A program made the position numbers and the translations under genes. DNA of 64,000 nt from Bactrocera neohumeralis (lineage: Eukaryota > Arthropoda > Insecta > Diptera > Tephritidae), in assembly GCF_024586455.1 (NCBI RefSeq), contig NC_065921.1:8215401-8279400 (forward strand), read 5' to 3'. Below, piece after piece: positions 13,201 to 21,484 of the stretch. The notes under the pieces were generated by a model. It was not told the origin of the DNA. It did no database searches and worked only from the letters and a program-made list of their open reading frames with translations. Numbering within the stretch: position 1 is the first letter of the stretch; the number at the start of each line of letters is the position of its first letter.

Positions 13201-14203
13201 TATCCGTTGTGTGTATGGCATAGGAGGCATAAGTTTCCGAGATCCACTGCTTCGCATCCGAGATGCGTCGATGCAGCGACGGCTCCAGCTGTAACGGTTC
13301 CTTCGCGCGTCGCTTACGGCTAAGTATACGATGACGCATCTCATTATCGAAATTATCGCCGAATATCAAGTCACCATCGCGGAACTCGCGCCGACTGTTA
13401 TTATGATTGAGCACATCCACATCCGTGCTGCTCGGCGTCAACTCGACGCTGTTACTGGTATGCGCCAAGTAAGCGCCGAAGTAGCGTAGATCGGGTTGTG
13501 CAATGGTGTCGATATAACGTCTGCGTCGCTTCGAATAGCCCGTCTCCTCCTCCTCATAGTGTCGGCTATGCATCTCCTCCTCTATGCGTCGATCCTCGTT
13601 GCAATCACGTCCCGTCACAAATATACGCACCGGCAGGCTGTAGTAGTCAATGCTGCGCAACCGATTCGACGTCGAGTCCACATAGAAGGTGAACAGATTC
13701 GGATAATAGATGCCATCGCATTTCAATTGCTTGCGTAATTGTATCTGGCCATCTTTGTGGTTGACGGCCACCAGGTGATGTACGAAATGCGCCGATTTGT
13801 GTGCGTTAATTTTGTAATGCCGCTCCGAGCCGAGTTTGTAGACCGACGCGTTGAAGACCACCGTACCAGCCGGCACGTCCTCGTGCACGATTATCAAATA
13901 GCCGTGCGCCGCGTGCAACAGCTGTGTGGTGGCGAGCAGGAAGAGCAGCAGATATGTGTGTAGCCAGGAAGCAGCGATGGCGCGTGGCACGTGACTTTTG
14001 CTGTGCGCACCACCGACCCTACTGCTCTCACACCCACTACTACTCACCTTACAGCAACACTCTTGCGTACAACAACAACTGCTGCCATAGTTGTTGTCCT
14101 CTGCTTCGCTAGCCTTCACAACTTCATTACAAGAACAACTATCATCGCTACCTATACAACTGCTGGGCCAACTCTTCTGCTGGCTCGCTGTTACAACTAA
14201 CAT
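2806..14203 (-). CDS. stan: Starry night/Flamingo seven-pass cadherin (spliced gene, 3' end missing)
   Basis: This is the whole coding span of stan as seen here: join of 12418-14203, 5055-12327, 4426-4965 and 2806-4266 on the minus strand. The joins keep frame (phases 1, 2, 2) and give 3,686 complete codons plus two bases. Domain order is signal anchor, N-terminal region, about nine cadherin repeats, EGF and laminin-G modules, laminin-EGF, hormone-receptor domain, GAIN/GPS, seven transmembrane helices and a long cytoplasmic tail. That architecture is specific to Flamingo/CELSR. Known role of the family: homophilic adhesion at cell junctions that couples Frizzled and Van Gogh complexes in planar cell polarity, and axon/dendrite patterning. 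The fly protein is about 3,580 residues, so this one is slightly longer, partly from an N-terminal extension. Introns are 90, 89 and 159 bp. The identity is very secure; the final short exon is not found. Confidence 0.97.
4426..4965 (-). CDS. stan: stan coding exon 3: transmembrane helices 5-7 and juxtamembrane tail
   Basis: Starts after a TTGCACAG acceptor and restores the Phe codon split with exon 2, reading on as CWLSVYEPVVWW. It carries three strongly hydrophobic stretches (helices 5, 6 and 7), then the juxtamembrane sequence RVRENLQRTFLRCMGRKVPLL, which is typical of fly Flamingo. The stretch after it is Ser/Asn/Thr-rich and contains SRSTAKTSSSPYR. Without splicing the frame would stop one codon after the exon end. 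The donor is AG|GTGAGT and the following intron is 4267-4425 (159 bp). The 540-bp length keeps frame with both neighbours. Agreement with the Drosophila protein is near-complete across the helices (from memory of the family, not an alignment). Confidence 0.96.
5055..12327 (-). CDS. stan: stan coding exon 2: cadherin repeats to transmembrane helix 4
   Basis: A single 7,273-bp exon encoding residues about 597-3020. Calcium-binding cadherin linkers follow one another (DDNDNYP, DTNDNAP, DVNDNDP, DANNFAP, DVNDNPP, DVNDSPP, DVNDNAP), completing about nine repeats by residue 1400; the DANNFAP linker is non-canonical. EGF-like modules start near 1508, laminin G near 1645-1815, another EGF near 1846, a second laminin G near 1885-2050, further EGFs, laminin-type EGFs near 2140-2215 and a hormone-receptor domain near 2225-2285. 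The GAIN/GPS follows, with GPS cysteines at about 2819-2858 and the cleavage-site position H-V-S at about 2859. An acidic, Ser-rich stretch (about 2660-2760) precedes a basic RLVKR site. Helices 1-4 span about 2881-3012. The exon ends in phase 2 at GTGAGT; the intron is 4966-5054. Confidence 0.97.
12418..14203 (-). CDS. stan: stan coding exon 1: start, signal segment, cadherin repeats 1-2
   Basis: Begins at ATG 14203-14201, with an in-frame TAA three codons upstream and A-rich context (GGAAAATG), so the start is well placed. Residues 1-79 are hydrophilic and Cys/Ser-rich. A hydrophobic segment at about 80-98 looks like the signal peptide, so the leader is unusually long. Next comes the Flamingo-specific N-terminal region starting YLIIVHED, with basic stretches KRRRR (about 225-229) and RKRR (about 296-299) that resemble furin sites. 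Cadherin repeat 1 spans about 445-549 and ends with a DCNDHSP linker; repeat 2 starts at about 550. The exon ends in phase 1 at a GTGAGT donor (intron 12328-12417, 90 bp, acceptor TTACAG); the split codon becomes Asp. Confidence 0.95.
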
Positions 14204-14383
14204 TTTCCGTTACTTGTGTGTTTGTGTTTGTTTTAAATGTTTACACGCCGTTGGCGTATGCAAAACACCCAATTGTGGGTGTGTGCCTGTGGTTCGCGTT
14301 TCAACAATCAACCGCACCGAACCGTTACACAGCGTTTATTAAATACGCACTCGCCGTGTGCTGTGTATTGTTGTTAGTGGCAT
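14204..14383 (-). other. stan: Probable 5' UTR part of stan coding exon 1, with splice acceptor
   Basis: On the minus strand the sequence TTGCTCTGCTCATTTCAG ends at 14384, giving a good fly acceptor with a pyrimidine-rich tract about 180 bp before the ATG. Stop codons lie between it and the ATG, so this part would be untranslated. It implies one or more upstream non-coding exons at higher coordinates, as in other fly stan genes. No RNA evidence was available, and a transcription start within this stretch is not excluded. Confidence 0.5.
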
Positions 14384-15125
14384 CTGAAATGAGCAGAGCA
14401 AAATAAGCAAATCAGCTGGATTCGTTACATATTTACTTAATTGGCTGAAAGTTGGCCAGTGTGTGTGTGTGTGTGTTAGCAATTATACTAATTTACGTAT
14501 TTAATATAACACATTATGGCTTATCCTAAGGACATGCTGCCCACCGCTGGAGTAGGATGAGATTACAAAAACAACAAAGCGCAAGGCAGCCACTTGCATA
14601 CGAATTATTAATTTAAGCATGTTCTAAGCAAATGTTGTTGTTGTTTACTATGTCCAATTATGCAGCAGTCGTTTGAGTTTATGCAGAACTATTTATCCAG
14701 ACTTGCATTTCAAATAGAGCATGGCTTTCGTATTTATATGCAAAGTGGAACTGCATTTCATCATCTAAAATGCAAAATAACGTAACATAACTTTTATATA
14801 AATTTTATATGAACATTATAATAGAAACCACTCATATTGAAACAAAATTTGAGTTTTGGTTATAAAGCGGTTATATATTGGTTATTATACACTGAAACCT
14901 AACTTTAGTTGTGGTTATAAAATGGTTATATATTGGTTATTATATCTGATAGCGATTTTCGTTTTTTATGAGAAGTTGTTTTGCATTCTAGTTGACGATA
15001 TATATTTTTGTAAGCTTTGTCTGACGATTTTACCAATAGAACACAACGTAACAATGCGCTTAATCGAATATTCAATTCAATCACGATTATGGAATCCTTA
15101 AAAATCTTCCAACAGCCTATTGGAG
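14384..15125. other. Non-coding stretch upstream of stan exon 1
   Basis: Probable stan intron. Contains a short (GT)n run near 14461-14476 and the 32-bp direct repeat at 14858-14944. The small open frame at 14856-15101 is made mostly from that repeat and has no known motif. Confidence 0.5.
14858..14944. repeat. 32-bp direct repeat, period 55 bp
   Basis: GGTTATAAAGCGGTTATATA and its near-identical partner GGTTATAAAATGGTTATATA start at 14858 and 14913; each continues TTGGTTATTATA. The two copies are 55 bp apart and differ at two positions. The origin is unknown. Confidence 0.8.
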
Positions 15126-15129
15126 AGTC

Positions 15130-15985
15130 TACTTAATCTTGAACACAAGTAGTTATTTGAGTGGCACAAAGCTTTCAGTGAAGATTGTGAAGCCTTAAAA
15201 AACTTGCCTTTAGCGAAAAAGTTAAAGAAACAGTGTTATGTCAGTAAAATGTCATGTAGACATCAGTGAGATAGCAGAGGATCTCCTCATCTATTATGAA
15301 TCAACTTTAAAAGTTTTGGTTAACGTTTCGGTTATGGAGTGTGTGAATGATAGGCTTATACCAAAATACCTGAACCTTTATAATAGCGACGCTGGCTAGA
15401 GATTGTCGTTCTTGAGAATGTAGCTGAGAACCCTAAATTCATCGCATTATAAAAGGCGACGAGACGTAGTTTTATGAATATGATGTCGAAACTATCCAGC
15501 AATCTAGCGTTTGGCGCCCCAAAAATAACATGAAACCAAAGAACTGACGTCAAATTTGAACGAAAATCTAACATTTTTTGATCGCTTTGAAGCTCGTCAC
15601 TCTGCATTTATTTTACAGGCTCAAACTGTCAATCAGGAATACTATTTGTCCGTTTTGATTTGTCTCCGTTAAGCAATTCGTCGTAAAAGACCTGGCTTGC
15701 GGGTAGCGAATTCATAGATTTTTCACCAGGATAATGAGCCGTCACAATCAGGTATGATTCTGACTGAGTTGTTTGCCAAACTCGATACAAGGTCATCATC
15801 CCTCAGCTCGTATTTGTCAGATTTGGCTCCTTGTGACTTTTTTGTGTTTACAAAGGTGAAAAATCTGCTTCAAAAAACGCTATGAATCCGTTAAAAGACA
15901 TTCGAAGAACTTTAACGCTATTTCAGCCGAAACTTATGACAAGTGTGTGAGAAATTGGATTAATTGTTGACAATGGATTTATCGT
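15130..15985 (+). mobile_element. mariner (irritans-like) transposase relic
   Basis: Successive fragments in different frames match an irritans-type mariner: EWHKAFSED, EKVKETV, a degraded helix-turn-helix (GSPHLLxxINFKSF), a VAENPKFIAL stretch before a GDE-like position, APKIT, then PQLVF...SDLAPCDFF (third catalytic Asp in the APCDFF motif, about 15825), VKNLLQKTL, FEEL and LTMDL near the C-terminus. Stops and frameshifts are frequent. The relic runs almost directly into a LINE fragment at about 15996. Confidence 0.7.
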
Positions 15986-15995
15986 TGGTAATCTA

Positions 15996-16622
15996 TTGAC
16001 AAAGAAGTGAAGCAAATTGGTCTGGTAATGAACAAGGGAGATACTGAAGCACTGTTGATAGTCATAATTTCGAAGTCGTAGATAATTTCATCTATCTTGG
16101 AACCAGCTGTTGGTATTGGTGTTAATACAATGACGTCAGCCTCGAAATCCAACGCTGAATATCTCCTGCCAACAGGTGCTACTTCGGACTGATTAGGCAA
16201 TTGAGAAGTAAAGTCCTTTCTCGACAAACTAAGACCAAATCTTACAAGTCCCTCATCATTCCCGTCCTGCTATATGGCGCAGAGGCATTGTCGATGACAT
16301 CATCAGATGAGTCGGCGTTACGAGTTTTCGAGAGAAAGTTTCCGCGGAAGATTTATGGTCCTTTGCGCATTGGCAACAGCGAATACCGCTGTTGATGGAA
16401 TAATGATCGTCCGATTGGATGAAAACACTTCGACTCTGAGAGTATTCGACGCAGTACCCGCCGGGAGAAGTAGACGAAGAGGAAGACCTCCACTTCGTTG
16501 GATTTGGTTAAACTTGGAATCTCTATTTGGCGCCAAACAGCGAAACAAGAGAACGACTGGCGCGTTGTTGTAAACTCCGCTATAGCCGGATAAGCGGTGT
16601 CTACGCAAATAAAGTAGAAATA
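15996..16622 (+). mobile_element. LINE fragment: 3' part of reverse transcriptase ORF and 3' end
   Basis: Encodes DKEVKQIGLVM, a VDNFIYLGTS-like stretch, LRSKVLSRQTKTKSYKSLI, IPVLLYGAEALSMTSSDES, LRVFERKFPRKIYGPLRIGN, then, with a deletion, MDENTSTLRVFDAVPAGRSR, RRGRPPLRW and NEERNDW-like sequence. The 3' end GCGGTGTCTACGCAAATAAA is shared with other copies here. It belongs to a non-LTR retrotransposon whose endonuclease-reverse transcriptase is abundant in tephritids. It lacks the catalytic palm (5'-truncated) and carries frameshifts. Related copies lie at 40.6, 42.8, 59.0 and 60.8 kb. Confidence 0.82.
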
Positions 16623-16629
16623 CTCAAGT

Positions 16630-18095
16630 TGTCTTTCTGAAGATACGATTAAGTGGACAAAATGCAAAGACACGAATTTAAAAGAATCCATATAATATTT
16701 TCATCTTTCATCAATTTGGAAATCAAGTCAAGGTTCATCAGTTTGTATGACATCTAAACCAAATGGACAGCTTCTTGGGGATACAAGAGAACAGCTTTTT
16801 AGATCGATCTCTCAAGAACTGAGAGAGTAGTTGTCTTATATGCAGACAGACGGACATGAGTATGATAAAAAAATGTCAACAGTTGTCTCCATCATTGTCT
16901 TTGTTAGAGGGTCACAAGATAAAGAATTTCCATAAATCTTTCAACGTTTTTTGTCCGAATCAGAGCTATAATAATGATAATCCATTTTAATTTCATCTTA
17001 TGTCAATATATTCTAATAACACAAACCTCAACGTATTAGTGTTTAAGATAAGTATGTATGTATATACTCAAGGTGTAATTGCCGTAAATTCGCCTGTCAA
17101 AAGTTTGAAAATTTAGGAAATTCAATTAAATTCTAGGAAGCATACTTGGTAAGTAGGAGCTGATAAGTGAGTGAAGGTAACGCTAAATTCGGCGCAAGCA
17201 AACAGGTAGAAGACAATTCGAGTGAGTCAAAGTGCAACGCTGCCAACACAAATACACGCGAAGCAGTCAGAAATGAGGCAGAGACGGGGGAAAATGAGTT
17301 TTTGGCAAACGACAGCGACGATTAATGTAATGTGCCATAAATCAAGGTAACAAGAAAATAAGGGAATACCGCGGAAAAACAACAAACAGCCAAGTTGTTG
17401 TCGCGGCAAACCGCAACATAATTACAACAACAGCGACTGGCAAGCGCGACGCGTAAGCTTAAGTATCGCGCGCAAACAAGTTCATATGAGAATGTTTTTA
17501 TAAAGTTTGACACCACTTAAGTTGGCGGCATGCATATGTTGCAACACACACGGATTGAGTGTGGTATGCTACTACATTACATGGAGTATATACGTAATAT
17601 ATTAGAGGAAAGTAATATTATGAGGGCATGCATACGTATGGGTGTTCGTAAGTTCGAGATATTGTAGGAGAATGCAGAACTAAAATTTTCTTGATTTTTG
17701 GAGGCGATTTAAGTATCCTTATAGGAGCTCTATGTCATCGAAATATATGTTCTGAGTACGGGCTTTTTCGAGTCTGAAGCCAAAGGAAGAGTGTGCTGGC
17801 TGAGTTTATTGCGGAAAATTACAAACGAGCGACTTTTTGCTTGAAGAATTTTGGTTTCAAGTATCGACAAGAAGAACACAGCCCATTATTATGTTGAGAA
17901 CACAATTGTACGAGGATTTGCTTTCAGGAGATTTGCGTGAAGAATATTGTCCTCAAACCTTGATAAATAACACACAGAAAACCATGGTACGATCATTCGC
18001 TTTCAAGAGATAACTAAAAGTCATCTTTGCTCTGGTTTGTCTGGCGACCTTACCCGCAGTAGACCGTCCATATTTGCTAGGTTAGGTCAGGTTAG
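16630..18095. other. Non-coding stretch without recognised element
   Basis: No gene seen. Two short minus-strand open frames around 17227-17516 are Cys/Leu-rich and unrecognised. A GGTTAGGTCAGGTTAGG motif near 18078 resembles interspersed tephritid repeats. Confidence 0.4.
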
Positions 18096-18099
18096 GTGG

Positions 18100-18400
18100 T
18101 TGATGCATTCACATGTTGGGAGATCTCACAAAGCTTGCTATGAACAGACTTCTGTTAAGCCTCCTGAATCCTCGTGTAGTTGAATATCATCTATCGGCAA
18201 AGCGTCCTGAACCAATCACAAATCTGCTTTGGTGATTTGTTTGTATTTCCTATATTTCACCAGGATGTCTAAAAGTATCAGATCCAAATACTTTTAGCCT
18301 TGATTTGGCATAAGCGAGACATTTGAGGAGAAAGTGTTAAGATGGTTCTAACTCTACCTCTTCCAAGAAACTTCCAAAACTGGTATCCCATAAAGTTTGT
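18100..18400 (-). mobile_element. Possible LINE C-terminal fragment
   Basis: On the minus strand the stretch reads LAYAKSRLKVFGSDTF, then HPGE and RFVIGSGRF. This pattern resembles the C-terminal zinc-knuckle end of RNase H-bearing LINE polyproteins (C-P-A...R-R-L...LG...P.E...SGWF). Stops interrupt it. The call is tentative. Confidence 0.35.
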
Positions 18401-18404
18401 AATT

Positions 18405-20615
18405 TTAGTACATGACTTCTGGTCGGAGTCCAGTCGAATGTCCAGTTAGAGATCCTAAAATCATCGAAATTTGGACTTTGCTAAGAGTGAAAAGTTTACT
18501 AAACCTCTTATGGTTTTTTCTCCGCTTACCCAGCTGGTCTGAGACCCAGCCAGCCATAGTGAACCGCCATCAGCCAACGAACCTCCTACCCGTTTCCATT
18601 CTGCAGGTAGTAGGCTGAAGTATTGGCTCCAGCAAGCTCATAAGCCTTACAGTTTTCTGCAATACACGGTCGGGCCAGGCATCCTAATTTGTCTAAGAAC
18701 TCGTAAATTATACAATTTTACTCTGTCTAGGTCTTAAGATTTATTGTGTAAGACCAATGCTGGACTTTGGAGGTTCCTCCATATCAATCGGGGGCCAATA
18801 TGCAAGAGATTTCTCGCCTAACAACCTGGTAGATATGGTCACTTTTCTGAGTCGAGTTAAACAAAAAGTATAGTTAACGGTATTGTTAGTTTTCATCGCA
18901 ATACTGAGAACAGAAAGCGATTTCTGTTAAACTTATGAGATCTGGGTGACGAGTGCCTAATTTTTATTGGAACTCAATTCCAAAAATGATAGATATTTGA
19001 AAAGTAACCACATTTTTGCAACCTTGCTTGTTTTTACGTATGCCTCAATGCCTGCCACATACTGCGCCGCATGACACCACATAAGTTTGCCGCTTTTCAG
19101 TAATTTATTAGTTCCCTTCGGCAATCATCAGACCATATGTGCGCCGCATTGCGGCCCGCTGAGACTTTACCAAGTTTAAAATGCAGTAAGCATATGTGCT
19201 TATAAGCCTGCAAGTGGCATGTCGCATGTTGCATGAGCAATATTTTCCCGCCTCAAACAAGGAACCCACTCATTTACCGCACCGATGCATAGTGTTTGCT
19301 GCTTGCCACCGCCCTCCGGCCCATTTTGCACACCTTTCAGCCCACTTTAAACACCTTCGGCTACAAACACACACACACACATCCGTCCGCGGCAACGCAT
19401 ATATTTTCCGTTCAACGAACCATGAAAACGCTTTTGCCGCTGTGAACAAAACGAGCGAATTTCAAATTGAAGAAAAAATTATGTTATAAGCACAAAAACA
19501 ACAACAACGCGCCGTGTGAAGAAGCAGCAAACGTACACAGGAATTGCAACAGAATAGCATCAATAACAACAGCGTTGCGCTAAATATGTGCATTGCAGGT
19601 GAATTATGGTTAATTCCGCTTTTATTGTCTTTCTCGTTTTGCATCATTTTTTTGTTGCGCGTCGCTTGCTGTTGCACGCGACTTATGCCACACGCATACA
19701 ATATATCAACTTGCTGTGTTTGCGCTCGCCGCGATTTGAAAAGGAATTTAATTAAATACATAGTTTTATAGAGCTTTTTAATTTAATTTTTTCCATTTGT
19801 GCGCTTTTCAATTTCATGCTACGTAATTAACACGCAATGTGCGCCAAATGCACACACACACACGCGCACACGTTTGTTGCATAACTTGCCAATGCACATT
19901 TTGCCGTTTGCTGCTTTATCATGCCGCCCATGTGGCATGCAACAGTTCAATCGTTCAATTAAGTGAGTGAGCGCGCGAGTTCATTTGCGCTGTCGAGCGC
20001 GTCTGTCTGTGGGGGCGTGCATGTGTGTGAGTGTGTGTGACGTAATTCAATTTGGTGAAATGGCAAAAGTTAATGGGTGAAGAGTCGCTGACAATTGATG
20101 CATTGATTTTACAATTTCATTAAAATTTTAAATAAAGTGTTCTGAAGTGCGATAAATTAATGTTGATTTTATGTGGGAGAATGCTTGCCTTTCCCATAGC
20201 GCTTTTGGGAAACGTAGAAACTGACTAAATTAAACGAAAAAATTTTGATCAAAAGGCAAAGAATTCCATAGTGGGAATAAATATTATCGTCATTTTTAGA
20301 TATTTTCTTAAATTATGTTTCCTGTATGAGCACACGGTCGTTTGTGTTTGAAATCTTAATTGAGTTCAAAATGAAAATTAGAGAAATTTTCGAGAACCTC
20401 GACTGTATTTTTATTGTAAAACAAAAAAGTCCGTCCACGTTCTGTAGCCGATTTAGTACTTGTGTCTCCATATAACTTGTTTCAAAGAGAGGGGATTCCA
20501 TTAAATGATCTTTAAAATTTTAATGAGCAAAAATATTAACCTTTTTAAAAACTAAAATTTGTATAATCCAACTAACTGGGATATTTAAGCTTTATTGCTT
20601 TAAAAAAAATGTATC
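18405..20615. other. Non-coding stretch, partly unique-looking
   Basis: No gene recognised. From about 19040 to 20060 the sequence is GC-richer, rich in CA/GT dinucleotide runs (19366-19380, 19853-19864, 20010-20040) and free of recognisable transposon remains, so it may be old single-copy intron sequence with possible regulatory content. Overlapping short open frames on both strands at 19462-19771 are low-complexity Cys/Leu/Ser-rich and are not believed. Confidence 0.4.
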
Positions 20616-20616
20616 T

Positions 20617-20975
20617 TGAACCTTCATAAAAAAGAATTACACTATGATCAAATTTGACCCGGACTAAAAAAAAATCACTTTTTCACGTATTTCACACTTA
20701 TCTACACTTTCAATACATTTGTTATAAGCCTTAAAAAATAATTAATCTATGATCAAATTTGACCTGGACTAAAGAAAAACACTTTTTCACGTACTTCACA
20801 CTTATTTACACTTTCCATACATTTGTTATAAACCTTAAAAAATAATTACTCTATGATCAAATTTGACCCGGACTGAAAAAATTATTTTTATTATTGTCGC
20901 TTTAAAAAGGACACCAATACAAACATGCACACATACACACACTTATTTACACTTTCAATACACTTGTTATAACTC
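20617..20975 (-). repeat. Tandem array, about 105-bp units, derived from a mariner 3' end
   Basis: The motif TATGATCAAATTTGACCCGG recurs at 20643, 20748 and 20852 (spacing 105 and 104). Each unit also has CACACTTATTTACACTTTC and ACATTTGTTATAA. On the minus strand a unit reads YNKCIESVDKCE followed by a stop and CCGGGTCAAATTTGATCATA. The partial unit at 20937-20970 is continuous with the C-terminus of the mariner relic on its right (SYNKCIES). I infer the units are repeats of that element's 3' end. The unit next to the relic carries an insertion of about 55 bp. Confidence 0.8.
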
Positions 20976-21480
20976 TCGGCGGGGCTGGGCTTCAGTGCCT
21001 TCAGCGAATTTAATTTTTTTCGGTTTTAACTCAATTTTAGGCGTTGTTCGCTGGGTTTTTAAAACGACATATTCATAAACTTACATCTCGTCACCAATAA
21101 TGTTGCCTTTGATGAATGTAGGGTCCGCTGTTTCATGATCAAGCATTTATCTTCCGACCCCTACTCGTCGTTTTTGAAAAAAATATCAGGCCCTTTTGTG
21201 CGAATCTAGCATTGACACACTTTATACCCAAAGCTTTAAACAAAATTTTAACCAAAACTTTAAACAAAACTTCAATCAAACTTTTAACCAAAACTTTAAC
21301 GAAAATATGAAATTTGAGATCCTGTGTTATCTCTATGATACCTACAATACGATTTTCAAGCAATGTTTCTCTAACTTTTTTCAAATTTATCGTCATTAAC
21401 AGTGATTGAGGGACTATATGACTGCAGAAAGTTCTCAATCAATTCACCACCTTTGCTGTTTGCCTCACTCAAATAGTTAT
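20970..21480 (-). mobile_element. Internally deleted mariner (irritans-like) relic with minisatellite expansion
   Basis: Reading right to left: EANSKGGELIENF and SPSITVNDDKFEKS, then KKVRETLLENRIVGIIEI (helix-turn-helix linker), a region expanded by a 12-bp repeat, ALGIKCVNARFAQKGLIFF, TFIKGNIIGDEM (first catalytic Asp region), ELKPKKIKFAEG and then directly KALKPSPAESYNKCIES near the C-terminus. The catalytic core between PKK and the C-terminus is absent. The same join is seen in the copy at the right edge of the window. A longer minus-strand open frame (to 21811) continues upstream but its N-terminal 110 residues are unrecognised. Confidence 0.75.
21235..21306. repeat. 12-bp minisatellite, six units, inside mariner relic
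   Basis: Six consecutive 12-mers of the form TTTAAMCAAAAY (TTTAAACAAAAT, TTTAACCAAAAC, TTTAAACAAAAC, TTCAATCAAACT, TTTAACCAAAAC, TTTAACGAAAAT). The period is exact and codon-compatible; on the plus strand it reads as repeats of F-N/K-Q-N. It sits where the transposase helix-turn-helix should be. Confidence 0.9.
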
Positions 21481-21484
21481 GTCC

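Noticed and set aside
18075..18102. GGTTAGGTCAGGTTAGG, resembling insect telomere repeat TTAGG
   Set aside because: Only a few imperfect units. Flies have lost TTAGG telomeres, and the motif occurs in dispersed repeats; a similar one is at 23900.
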